From Actinernus sp. WN-2022 (Eukaryota > Cnidaria > Anthozoa > Actiniaria > Actinernidae): DNA of 64,000 nucleotides. Where the stretch lies: positions 1,116,001 through 1,180,000 of the forward strand of contig JAOWCC010000569.1 of assembly GCA_030867875.1 (NCBI GenBank), written 5' to 3'. The translations under genes and the position numbers were made by a program. Under the pieces are notes generated by a model. The model saw only the letters and a list, made by a program, of their open reading frames with translations, did not search any database and was not told where the DNA came from. Shown in pieces: positions 12,220 through 22,950 of this stretch. How positions within the stretch are numbered: position 1 is the first letter of the stretch; every line of letters begins with the position of its first letter.

Positions 12220-13001
12220 ATGTGGATTAACGAGTTTCTGCCTAATATAAGACAGGAAATTCGGAAGGAAACCAACCCTCTGAAGCAGAGTATCGAAGCA
12301 CTGGACAAGAAATTCGCTGAAATCGAAGCTTCGCAGCGATTCCTATCCAGTAAATACGACAGTGTACTAGCTGATGTCCAGGAGATCAAGAAACAAGTAA
12401 GATCTTCGTTAACAAGTGTTGAAAGAATCGAAGAAGATTTGGGGAGATTGAATGACGATAACTACGATCTCGAATTACGCTTTGACAAGATGGAACTATA
12501 CACGCGAAGAGATTCGCTCGAAATAACTGGCATTCCAATTCTGTCGACTGATAATCCAGCTCAATTGGTGAGGGAAATGGCGGCTTTAATCGATGTTCAA
12601 GTAGACACCAATGATATTTATATCGCTCACCGCCTCTCCCCGACGAAGAAGGTGAAGGACCGCATAATCGTCAAATTGACACGAAGAGAAAAAAGAGATG
12701 AAATCTACAGCAAACGGGCTCAACTATGCAGCAAACAAACCAAGGATCTGCCGACTATCCAGCAGGAACCAGAGTCACCAGTCCTAAGCATAAGGCTCCA
12801 ATTCATATAAATGAGAGTCTTACCCCATATAGAAAGCGATTATTTGGCAGAGTATAGGAGTTCAAGAGGGACAACAAGTGGAAATATATTTGGACTGTCA
12901 ACGGGAAGATCATGCTCCGTGAAACGGACACTTCGCCACCGTTAGCATTTGTAACGTGCGAGCAATTCACTGAATTTCTCAATCGCCAAGCAAACTTGTA
13001 A
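12220..13001 (+). pseudogene. LINE ORF1, coiled coil plus FP25/RRM-like domain
   Basis: From ATG 12220 the protein begins WINEFLPNIRQEI, forms a long heptad coiled coil to about codon 90, then an RNA-binding fold with YTRRDSLEITGIP and IYIAHRLSP and DRIIVKLTRREKRDE. The frame is lost near 12785, after which a second frame gives the C-terminal block (HINESLTPYRKRLF...WTVNGKIMLRE) resembling the baculovirus FP-protein-like domain found in LINE ORF1s, interrupted by a TAG at about 12854. The protein would coat LINE RNA. An upstream ATG at about 12185 closes after 13 codons, so 12220 is chosen. ORF2 follows. Confidence 0.75.
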
Positions 13002-13064
13002 CTTTTTCAGCTTCTAAATCTACTTTAAATGTATGCAAGATGGCTGGTTCTGAAGAAAACGTAA

Positions 13065-16049
13065 GTGTTGTACCGTTTCTTTTCCCTTAGTGATAAGGAA
13101 TTTAATGCATTGTTTGGTGGCTGGTCTGATATTCATAATCGTGACCTGTATGAGTTTTTTTGTAATTCTAACCCTGATAAATCCGACGAATGTGACCCCG
13201 ATTTAATGCTCTCTGCCCCTTGCTCTGCCTATTATTCAATTCCTAAATTAAATAAGCTAATGAGTAAGTCTGGTCTAAAATCCTTTTCAATATTCCATTG
13301 TAACATTAGAAGCCTAGCTAAAAAATTAAATCTCCTAGAGGAAGTGCTCAGTTCTTTAGATTTAAAGCCTGATATTTTGGGAATAATCGAAACTAAGCTG
13401 AATGATAAAACTGTTATCAATATTGACATCCATTCTTATAATTTCTTTCATACCGATTCTGTAACTAATGCTGGCGGTGCTGGTTTATACATAGCCAATA
13501 ATCTGAAGGCCATTCCAAGGCCTGATATTAAATTTGACATGAATTTAGTTGAATCCTGTTGGGCTCAAGTTGATGTTGGCAAGAATAAAAAGCAGATTAT
13601 TGTTGGTTGTATATATAGGCATCCTATTGCTGATTTTAATGAATTTACAACCCAGCTCAATATAATAAAAGTGCTGAATCCCAGCAAACATGAGATCTAT
13701 ATTTTTGGTGATATGAACATTGATTTTCTTAAATGTAATACACATGCACAAACTGAAGAGTATCTAGATATGTTATATACCAATAGTTTGCTTCCTATAA
13801 TTACTAAACCTACTAGATTGACTGACCATACATCAACATTGATTGACCATATATATACCAACTCACCTATATCTCAATTGACAGCTGGAATTGCAACTGT
13901 TGACATCTCTGACCATCTACCAGTGTTCTGTATAGTTAACTCGCAACTTAACAAAAATAGTAGTAAGCAATATTATAGAGATTATTCAAACTTTAAACGT
14001 GACCTATTTTTAAATGATGTACACATGATAAACTGGGATGAAATGTTGAACCCTAATAAAAACCTAGATGAAAAAGCTAGGGATGCAATTAATGTTATAA
14101 ACACCATTGCTGATAAGCATGCTCCTATGAAGCAGGCTACTCAGATAAAACAAAAACAGCTAAATAAACCATGGATCACAACTGAGATTCTAAAGTCCAT
14201 AAAGAGAAAACAAAGATTGTATCGAACACATTTTCTTAGTAAAGATATACAAAAAATAGCGTATTCGAATACTGTTATATTCACTAAATTATTTGAAAAA
14301 TAAAACTAAGAGAGACTATTTCAGTACCCAAATCTACTTGGAAACGTATTGGTACTCTTATAAAAAGAAAAACTAAGGGCCAGATCTTTCCTACCAGGAA
14401 ATAAAACCCTAACTCATCCGGCTGATATAGCTGAACAATTTAATAATTTCTTTGTAAACGTAGGTCCAAATCTGGCAAGTAAAATAAGAAATGTTGACAA
14501 TCAGCCCTACCCAATATATTTCCTATTCTCCATCTTCTAGCTTTATTTTATCATCTGTAACTGTAACACACGTTTTTACATTATTTGCTAGTTTAAATGA
14601 AAACAAGACATGCATTAATATACCTAATAAACTCATTAAGATTGCTAGTGGACCACTCTCCATCCCTTTTACCCAAATACACAATGAATCTATTTTAACA
14701 GGAAGAGTATTTGAAATATTTAGAAATTCTAGAATTACCCGAATATTCAAAAGTGGTAGTGTTACATAATTTGAAAATTATAGGCCTATAGCTGTTATAT
14801 CCTCATTTAGCAAAGTTTTGGAAAGATTCGTTTATGACCAGCTGATATTTTATTATATATATTATTCGATTATCAATTTGGTTTTAGGAAAGGTTATTGA
14901 ACTGAGCATGCAATCTTAGAAAGTGTGGAAAATTTAAAGACTGCGATAGATGAAAATAAGAATTTTTCTAGACTTCTCAAAAGCATTTGATACTATTAAC
15001 CATGACATTCTTTTAATGAAAATGTACAAATATGGCATTCGTGGATTGCCACATGCATGGTTCTCTAGTTATCTTGACGATCGTAAACAATATGTAAAAA
15101 TATGTAGTACTGAATCTGGCTTAAAAAGTATAACATGCGGTGTTCCACAAGTATCTACCCTAGGGCCCCTTTTGTTTCTATTATATATTAACGATCTTCC
15201 AAACTCTTCAAAAAAGCTTCTATTTAGGATATTTGTAGATGAAACGATTATTTTTTATTCTTCAACTAGCCCTGGTGAACTGGTAAATGATGAGCTTTAT
15301 AATGTATTCAATTTTTGCTTAGCAAATAAGTTATCATTTAATTTTAAAAAGACAAACTATATCTTAATAACCTCTCCTAGAAAAAACCCAAAATAACAAT
15401 AACAACTTGTAACATAGAACAAAAAACACAAATAAAATATCTAGGTGTCTTTATTGACGAACATTTAAAATGGGATCCTCAAATCAAGCATGTTAATAAT
15501 AAAATTGCAAAGAATATAGGGATTTGAAATAAACTAAGAAATTATGTCTCCATTACAATGCTAAAACAATTGTACTATACCCTTATTTATCCCTATCTGA
15601 ACTATGGCCTGATGAGTTGGGGTACTGCTACCCAATCTAGATTAATTAAGATTAAAACAAAACAAAATAAATGTTCTCGCTGCTTTTTCTTTGCTAATAA
15701 ATTAGAAAGTGCCACACCTTACTATAGGATTCTCGAAATTCTTTATTTTGAGAATATTTTTAAACTGAAACTCTCATGCCTAATTTATAAAATCAAATAT
15801 GTTAAAAAAGATGTTTCAATTGTCTTCTCTGATCTAGTCTCATCAGCTTCTGATATCCATAACTATAATACCAGATATGCTGCTAACCAAAATTTGTACA
15901 GACCAGCTTCCAAAACAAATTATGGGTTATCAAGATTTAAATCCCTGGCCTCAAGAATATGGGAAAAAGTTCCAATTGAGATCAAATGTCAAACCCATAA
16001 CAACTTTAAATTACAATATAAGTTGTTTCTACTTGAAAACCAGACCTAA
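13065..16049 (+). pseudogene. LINE ORF2: endonuclease, reverse transcriptase, C-terminal tail
   Basis: The EEP endonuclease is complete at 13065-14303: FHCNIRSL, GIIETKLN, AGGAGLYI, GCIYRHP, FGDMNIDFL, LIDHIYTN and VDISDHLPV carry its metal and catalytic motifs. The linker and RT are spread over several frames: FLDFSKAFDTINHDIL (RT block A) at 14965, GVPQVSTLGPLLF at 15140, and the catalytic box at about 15232, where FADD has become FVDE, so both catalytic Asp positions are damaged. The tail at 15558-16049 ends with HNYNTRYA, shared with the LINE tails at 32.3 and 39.1 kb. At about 3.9 kb from ORF1 start to ORF2 end this is the most complete LINE here, but it is inactive. Confidence 0.85.
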
Positions 16050-16303
16050 TTTGCATTCTACTTGTGTACTACCAAATTTATTGTAAATACATTTTTAGAT
16101 CGGGTTTATTGTAAAAAAGGTTTTCATATAAGTAATTTCGCATTTTGGATATTGAAACCTCCTTAACTCAGCGGCACAGCATTCAAAGCAAAATATATAT
16201 TACCATCCTACTATTCACTTGATTTAGAATTGATATCTAAAATAAAAAAAAGGTTCATAGGCACTTTAAGTTGGATATGCTGGTTTGAAATTGACTCCTG
16301 TAA

Positions 16304-16693
16304 TCAGACGAAGCCGCACATAATAAAGACTTTCCTGTTACGTAAGTTACTATTGTAAACATGAATGATGTTCGGCAATTTACTTATCCGCCGATGCACT
16401 TCAGCATTCACATTATACACTGCCATATCTAAATCATCGTCACGGGGTGTAATACTCGCAATAATGATATTTCTCTCAGGAAAGGCGTTCAGAGCCGCAT
16501 TCACCATCTCGACTTGCTTATTTACCTCATTTACAATCAATGTGTTTATAATCAACCCCTTTATCACTGAAAATCTTAGCCTGCGAACAGCATCCCCTAC
16601 TTGATGGAAAACGGCGATTTCATCGTTTCTGTTTCTCCCCATGTAGGGTCTGCGACGTAGAGCCCAAAACCGTGTCCGTGACGTCACTTCCAA
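16304..16693 (-). pseudogene. SGNH-hydrolase-like fragment of a LINE ORF1
   Basis: The minus frame (129 codons) contains NAALNAFPERNIIIASITPRDDD and ends with NIIHVYNSNLRNRK, the layout of the C-terminal half of an SGNH/esterase domain as found in CR1-type ORF1 proteins, including the beta-strand IIIASI and a conserved-looking Arg-Asp. No flanking coiled coil or endonuclease is seen, so it is an isolated fragment. A host esterase gene cannot be excluded, but the surroundings are all transposon debris. Confidence 0.45.
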
Positions 16694-16737
16694 TTTTTTG
16701 GTAATTAGCTATTTATGCATAACGAATTCAAAACAAG

Positions 16738-17056
16738 ATGGCGATTGAAATAAGATTTCGAAGTGTAAAGTCCATTGCAGAGGAAATTTCTCTCAAATTT
16801 GGAATCCCATCTCTCAAATGTGAACAGCTTAATGTTTTATTCAACTTTATTTGTGGGAAAGATGTGTTCGTGAGCGCCTTCCAACAGGCTCGGGAAGGTC
16901 ACTGATATTTTCAACTGACGGCCCCTTCAAACCAACTCGTGGCCAGGTTCGGGATTTTGGGAGAAAAATGCATTAGTCATTGAAGTTACTCCGCTTGTTG
17001 CCCTCATGAAGGATAAAGTGAAGCGCTTACATAGTCATGGATTTAAGGTGAATATT
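16738..17056 (+). pseudogene. RecQ-like helicase N-terminal fragment
   Basis: From ATG 16738 the frame reads AIEIRFRSVKSIAEEI, then FGIPSLKCEQLNVLFNFICG and KDVFVS, matching the Q-motif region of RecQ-type helicases. After a frame change the bases spell LPTGSGRSLIF, a Walker A box with Lys replaced by Arg, and a further frame gives VTPLVALMKDKVKRL, motif Ia. Three frames in about 320 bp mean a pseudogene. RecQ-like modules are carried by some DNA transposons in invertebrates, which fits the repeat-rich setting better than a host gene. Confidence 0.5.
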
Positions 17057-17059
17057 TGA

Positions 17060-17575
17060 GTAGGGATTTTAATTGTCTGAACAGAGATTTAAACGATTCA
17101 CTCATTCAGCTCCATCGATACAAACAAAACTGTCAAAACTCCAAAAGCAAAAAAAATAAAAAGCAGTCTAAAACTTGAATATTGATTAATAAATGTAATT
17201 TATAATCCGAACCACTGTATTCTTGGGAGGGAGAGAGGATGAGAAACATAGCAGAACTAAACAAATGTTTCATTACTTCGATCCCTGTTATACTCCTATG
17301 TAAAAACAATTTTTCCCCAACATTGTTAATCAAGACCTCCGTGTAATTGTTTTGGCAATAATATAAAGAACATGTTGTACTAGTTATGTGCCTTGATTGG
17401 ACCGTATGTGCTCTTTAATAATGAATAAATAATTACATGTTCTTTTTGTATTCTAATTCGGCTTACCAATTGTTTTGGCAAAATAGCCATTATTTTTGTC
17501 ATCTAGATGAATGTTCTGGGTACAGGTATTGCTTGTCAGCTATTTACATGCAACTGTATTGTTTTTTAAGTTTTA
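17060..17575. other. No recognisable gene
   Basis: AT-rich with no coding signature on either strand. Confidence 0.4.
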
Positions 17576-17581
17576 GTTTAT

Positions 17582-17739
17582 TTTTTTGCAATAATTATAT
17601 TTGGGTATCAACCACCAACATGGTAACTGAACACAGGGAAGACATACAGGCCGTCGACAGGACTGTAGTTTAAGTTAGAACTCCCTGTGTTCAGTTACCA
17701 TGTTGGTGGTTGATACCCAAATATAATTATTGCAAAAAA
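17582..17739. repeat. Perfect 58-bp inverted repeat with 42-bp spacer
   Basis: Arms 17582-17639 and 17682-17739 are exact reverse complements over 58 bases. The spacer 17640-17681 is unrelated. No decay is visible, so it is either very young or maintained. The arms contain CAACCACCAACATGGTAACT. It could be a foldback element or a templated inverted duplication. Transcribed, it would form a hairpin RNA. Confidence 0.95.
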
Positions 17740-17969
17740 TATAAGTGCAAAAAACTTTGATATTAGAATTTGATATAGAGCAGAACTAGCCATCTCATGT
17801 ATGCGCCACTTGCAAATCTCATTTATTTATTATAAACTTCCCTTTTAGCAGGAGTTCAACTGTGCAAATTCCATGGTTACCATGGCAATCGGTAACGAGT
17901 CAACAGCCACACAAACTCATCATGCATGTGAACTATACAAGTTGTATTTTATCAAAAGCAAAAACAGAG

Positions 17970-18240
17970 AATGGGATGCAGGTTGATTGGCACATGCAGT
18001 AGTAAAACACCCTCCTCTCGCTGCTGGAGCATGGGTTCTATTCCTGGCTCGAGCACCGTATGCGAGTTAGGTTTGTTGTTGATTCCTTATCATTATCCAA
18101 TTGTGTGGTTTTCCTCCCTCTGTAAACATGAACATGTTAGTCGAGTTTTGTATATGTCCAAAACAGTTAATGTAGTGAGTAGTGTGTGAGGAGTAAAAAA
18201 GCATGTCCACAGCTGTAAGCTGCAATAATCAGCCTATAGC
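17970..18240 (+). repeat. tRNA-derived SINE remnant
   Basis: The head holds a degenerate box-A-like TTGATTGGCACATGCAG and a B-box-like GGGTTCTATTCCTGG about 65 bases later, as in tRNA-derived SINEs. The tail 18150-18240 matches 3650-3745 in inverted orientation. No functional tRNA fold is apparent. Confidence 0.4.
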
Positions 18241-18327
18241 TACTATAATGGTTTATTTATTTTATTTAGAATAATTGTTTTTAGGTGGCACCACCTTAAT
18301 CAATATATATGCTATTTCAGTATCTGC

Positions 18328-18423
18328 TATTCGAGAATGTAATTAACTACGTCACAATCACTGTAATTAGGATTTCCCCAGTATCAGAATAAATATGGAT
18401 GAACCAGGTTAACATCTCGTAAA
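18328..18423 (+). repeat. 5' LTR of BEL element
   Basis: It is 96 bp and differs from the 3' copy at about two positions (G/T near 18363 and T/A near 18400). It starts TATTCGAGA and ends TCTCGTAAA, imperfectly inverted ends rather than the usual TG...CA. It contains AATAAATA near 18389, possibly a poly(A) signal. Confidence 0.85.
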
Positions 18424-18424
18424 C

Positions 18425-18440
18425 TGGTGCCGAAACCCGG
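18425..18440 (+). promoter_or_regulatory. Primer binding site
   Basis: TGGTGCCGAAACCCGG lies one base after the 5' LTR. Starting with TGG it can pair with the 3' CCA end of a tRNA, which would prime minus-strand synthesis. The tRNA was not identified. Confidence 0.75.
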
Positions 18441-18446
18441 TCAACA

Positions 18447-19510
18447 ATGTCCAAGGCAGAAATCACACACTTGAAAGCTGTAAGGGGATCGTACAAAGGG
18501 CATTGTACGCAAGATACCAAGCACGCAGAGCGAATTATGGCCGAAACGGACATAGACAAGACGGAGCTGAAAGCCATAATGGGACGACTTTCGAGACGAA
18601 TCGATGAAATTAGCCCCATGGATACAAAAATTGTGGGAGCCTTAGAAAAAGAGGAAGACATAAGAGAAGAAACAGAACTGGCCCTAACGTTTCAAGAAAA
18701 CATCGAGTATTGGAAACTCAAGATCGGCGAACTTATTGAAGAGAAACATTATGCGGTGAGTTCGTTCCAAATTAGTAATTCAGAAGAAACTAGAGCAGCG
18801 CATAAAATACACATCAATTTACCAAAGCTCAACATTCAACCATATAACGGAAACTCACTTGAATGGCTTTACATTTTGGGGCAGCTACGCCAATGCAGTA
18901 CACAACAATTCAGATATACCTAATATCGATAAAATGAACTATCTGAAAGGAATGTTAACCGATGAAGCAGCGCGCGCAATTTCAGGATTACCGATAACGT
19001 CACAAAACTACGAGAAAGCCATTCAAATGCTCATAGATCGTTTCGGGCGAAAACAAGTTCTAATAACGCTCATATGGGAATCACTCTCAAAAATCAATGC
19101 ACCGGCGAGTGAAGCGCACCAATTAAGAATATTTTATGATAGCTGTGAAAGCAACATTCGCGCGCTAGAAACATTCGGGGTTCAGAGGGACTCCTACGGA
19201 AGTTTATTGATTCCAATATTACTTTAAGAACTACCACAACAAATAAGATGTTTACTATTTAGAGCTAACCCTCTAGCAGACAGTTCGCTAAATGAATTAC
19301 GGAGCGCGCTTCACCAAGAAATCGAAACAAGGGAAAAAGGCCAATTAATTGAAGAAAGCGATTCACCGCCAACATCTGACGACGCGCTTGTACCAACTGC
19401 TAGCGCCTTACTAGCAAACTCACAACAACGAAGCTCTAACGCAAACGACAAATTACAACCTCGACCGTGCATCTACTGTGACGGCAAACACCGCCCAGAT
19501 AAGTGTGAAA
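18447..19510 (+). pseudogene. BEL gag-like region
   Basis: The first frame starts at ATG 18447 (SKAEITHLKAVRGSYKGH), has a coiled-coil stretch, then PKLNIQPYNGNSLEWL, the typical opening of the DUF1759 gag domain. A frameshift near 18860 moves the reading to the next frame, which continues with WGSYANAVHNNSDIP and NYLKGMLTDEAARAI up to 19227, and a third open stretch precedes the zinc knuckles. Gag would assemble the particle around the RNA. The Met at 18447 is close behind the primer binding site, as expected. Two frame breaks make it nonfunctional. Confidence 0.8.
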
Positions 19511-19536
19511 CAGTCAAAACAGCAAAGGATAGAAGA

Positions 19537-20065
19537 TTGATACTGTATCAGAAAAGAAGATGCTTTAACTGCCTTCGGTCAGGTCACCCAAAAAGTGAAT
19601 GCCGTTCTAAAGGAAGATGTTTCCATTGCAAACAAAAACATCACACGTCGATTTGTGAGCCAAATCAAGAACGAAATAATAATAATAAAAAAAAAAAAAC
19701 GCTAAACGAGATGAACCACAGCAAAATTCAGCATCACCAAAGCATACTCACACAATAATAAACCTGACAGCTAAAACGTCAAATCCCCTGATGCAAACAG
19801 CTTTAGTCACAGCAGGCGGACCGTTAAGAAAGTGTCACGCACGAATGCTCCTTGACACAGGCTCTCAAAAGAGCTTCATAACACAACAACTAAAAGAAAA
19901 GCTACAGCTTAAGGTCATACAGAATGAAGTACTAGACATTTCCACATTTGGTGCCAAAGAAAGCTCAAGAAAAGCATATGCAGTTGTAAAACTTACCCTA
20001 CACACAGTAAAAGAAGATATAATAGTCATAGCATTAGTCACGCCAATCATCTGTCCACCACTTAA
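19537..20065 (+). pseudogene. BEL zinc knuckles and aspartic protease
   Basis: At 19558-19660 the frame encodes RRCFNCLRSGHPKSEC and RCFHCKQKHHTSIC, two CCHC knuckles for nucleic acid binding. A poly-A/AAT slip near 19680 shifts frame. From about 19791 the protease follows with MLLDTGSQKSFI (catalytic DTG), then FGAKESSRKAY. The reading stops at the TTAA site 20062-20065, where a MITE is inserted; the continuation is after 20815. The protease would process the polyprotein. Confidence 0.85.
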
Positions 20066-20811
20066 AGGGACACTGGCATCGGTTTTGAAGTCATGTTACG
20101 GTCACCAAAACAGAGTCTGAGGCGCCCTGGTATCGCTCGAGGCTCGACAATTTCAGAGAACCCGGGCTCAGTTTATAATGGATTCTTCGCACGAATCGGA
20201 GTTAGAACTTTCAGCTATCGAAGTGGTAGGTATTTATGGCACTGCAGCTTCGGTTAAAAGATTATAACCGGCACTTTCGTAGCCGAACGTTATGAATTCG
20301 AGGTTGACAAGAAATAATATTTTCTGTTTATAGCCAGCGCACGAACCTTGCAAATTGCAAGAGTTCTTGCCAGACAAAGACTACAGAAAAACGAAAAGGC
20401 TGTCTATGTCGAACAGCGGGAAGGAAGTGTTCCAGCCACTGCTCGTGCGACACTGCTAAAAAGCCCTGTCGAAATAAGGTAAGCACTGTGTTGACAAAAT
20501 TGCAGTATAGCATTCTCTTCGTATTTTCCTGAAATAAAGTGCCGCGTATTTCTTCTTTTTGCTATTAAACTTTTGTTTGACCGAGGTCGTAATCCCATCA
20601 TTGCCTGCTGTGGCAGAAGCCAGACCAAACGAGGAAGAAGAGCGTCAAAATGAAAACCAACATGTAAAGGTGAGAGAAAACTGAATTATAAACGCGGGAA
20701 ATTACGAGTTAGCGTTTGACCCTTACCCTTACGAGAATAATTTTCGAACCCGGGGTACTTTTATTCCAAGATGAAACTAGATACCAGGCCCCCCTGAGTG
20801 CCAGTATCCCT
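20066..20811. repeat. TTAA-flanked MITE nested in the BEL protease-RT region
   Basis: Left end AGGGACACTGGCAT and right end (reverse complement) AGGGATACTGGCAC form terminal inverted repeats, with TTAA on both sides (20062-20065, 20812-20815). A second inverted word CCTGGTATC occurs inside both ends. TTAA targets with AGGG ends suggest a Kolobok- or piggyBac-like nonautonomous element of 746 bp. It has no meaningful ORF. Removing it restores continuity of the BEL domain order. Confidence 0.75.
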
Positions 20812-20819
20812 TTAACGTT

Positions 20820-22348
20820 AAGTTAGAGCAAATCGAAATTCCTCACGAATTCAAGTTCCTAGAAATTGCAGATCCCAAAAATGCGATAGATGATCATAAA
20901 GTGGACATACTCATAGGAAATGACCACTGCGGTCAAGTTATTATTGGAAACACTAAGAAATCCCACGACAACAGGTGGATGGCAATACAGAGCAAGTGTG
21001 GATGGCTGCTCTCAGGGCCAACACCCACTCAAGATTTTATTGACGACAACAAATGCAACACATTATGTCACACACTAGATACAAGGCCAACAAATAACGA
21101 TAAACTCAACCACCTTCTGACGAAATTCTGGGAGATAAACGATATTCCCGCTGATCAAGCCAACAATGCAGATGATAAAGGTATTAAGTTGTTCCAAGAA
21201 ACAATTCAATTCAACAAAACTACAGGAAGATACAGCGTCAAACTTCCATGGAAACCAAATAAGGACGAGTTACGGTCAAACCTCAACTTAAGTAAAAGTC
21301 GACTAAAGACGTTGCTATACACTCTCCAAAGAAAAGACCCAAGTATAATCAACAAGTACGACGAACAACTGCAGGAACAACTCGGCCTAGGATTTATTGA
21401 GGAGGTTAAGGATCCTAAAACACAACAAGGACTCATGCACTATATCCCACATTTTCCTGTGTATAAAGAAAGCACCACAACAAAGACAAGAATAGTATAC
21501 GATGGGTCAGCGAGGGCCTCAACTAAACGACTGTTTGTACACAGGCCCAAACCTCATGCAAGATTTAGCACGCATCCTGCTAAACTTCAGATACCACAAT
21601 TTTGCGCTCACAGCAGATATAGAGAAAGCATTTATCCAGATCGAGATAGACACGTCTGACAGAGACGCGACCAGATTTATGTGGCTAAAAGACAGAGAAA
21701 CCTGCTAGTGACGACAACTTAGCAACGTTCCGATTCCGTCGAGTGCTGTTTGGAGCAGCACCATCACCCTTCTTACTCAATGCAACACTACAGTACCACT
21801 TTGACAAGAAGAATGTTTGGGTGTCCAGAGACTTAAAAGCAACAATGTACATGGATAATGTAGTGACTGGAACAAATAGTGAAAAAGAAGCAATAGAATA
21901 CTACAACAGAGCACGAAGCCATTTACAAGATGCCGGTATGAATCTACGACAATGGACAACGAATTCAGAGAAGCTGAACAACATAAAACAAGAGGACAAA
22001 TCTGGCACATCAAAGACTGTCAACATTCTTGGCCTTACATGGGACACTGAGACAGATAAGTTATCACTATCGCTAGGGAAGGTAATCAAAGAAGCAAAGA
22101 AAATTAGCAAAACAACCAAAAGAACTGTGATTAGCATATCATCACAAATATACGACCCACTAGGTTTCGTTGACCCATTTACTGTTAAAGCGAAAATCAT
22201 GATACAAGAATTATGGAAATTGAACATCAACTGGGACGAAAACATTCCCATCGAAAACAAACAACAATGGCTTAAATGGATAAACGAAGTACAACACATA
22301 ACACTTATTAGTATAGCACACTGGCTTATGGAGCTGTTGCTTACTTAA
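20820..22348 (+). pseudogene. BEL reverse transcriptase
   Basis: After the MITE the protein resumes with VDILIGNDHCGQ (end of the protease-linker region), then TRIVYDGSARAS (fingers), and in the next frame LTADIEKAFIQIEI (RT block A) at about 21600. A short gap leads to RRVLFGAAPSPFLLNATL and the catalytic box MYMDNVVTG near 21850, BEL's version of Y-x-D-D with Asn in place of the second Asp. ILGLTWDTETDKLSL closes the thumb. Two frameshifts (about 21580 and 21720) and a stop at 22346 inactivate it. Confidence 0.9.
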
Positions 22349-22368
22349 GCAAAACGTCAAAATCCGGC

Positions 22369-22938
22369 ATGTCTACAGTTTTTCTAATGGCGAAGAGCAA
22401 AGTGGCCCCTATCAAAAAAACAAGTCTACCAAAATTGGAACTCTCAGCAGCACACTTAGGAGCGACACTCTGTAAATACCTTATGGGAGCCCCAAAATTT
22501 CAGCTTAACATCAGTCGTATAATAATGTGGAGTGATTCAAAGATCGTACTGTCGTGGCTGTCATCAGAAAAAGTATTGCAACCATTTGTTCAGAACAGGG
22601 TTAACAAGATCAAAGAAGGTGTCCACTCATCCTGCTGGAAGCATTGTCCATCTAACGATAACCCAGCTGACCTAGTAACAAGGGGCGTATCCCCACATAT
22701 ATTTACAACCAAAGACTTATGGTTCCACGGTCCCTCGTGGCTTAAGGAGAAAGAAAAAATCTGGCCAACTGCTGAACATGAATCAATTCAAGAAACAGAA
22801 GAACCCAAAGTTCTAAACAGTATTCTCAAGATCATCAATCTGAAAAAGCATAGCTCATGGAACAAAACATTACGTATCACAGCACTAGTAATCCACGTCA
22901 CTCGTCGATGGAGAAACACAGAAACAAATAACACTTAA
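22369..22938 (+). pseudogene. BEL RNase H region
   Basis: The frame begins with VFLMAKSKVAPIKKTSLPKLELSA, the characteristic opening of BEL RNase H, then IIMWSDSKIVLSWL, where the Asp of SDS is catalytic, and NPADLVTRGVSP near the end. It degrades the RNA of the RNA-DNA hybrid. A TAA at 22936-22938 separates it from the integrase in the same polyprotein. Confidence 0.85.
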
Positions 22939-22950
22939 CAACTGCAGAAA

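Noticed and set aside
18347..18661. Minus-strand frame over the BEL gag start
   Set aside because: It crosses the LTR and primer site and is antisense to the gag frame.
20155..20640. Short frames inside the MITE at 20066-20811
   Set aside because: They have no domain and sit wholly inside a nonautonomous repeat.
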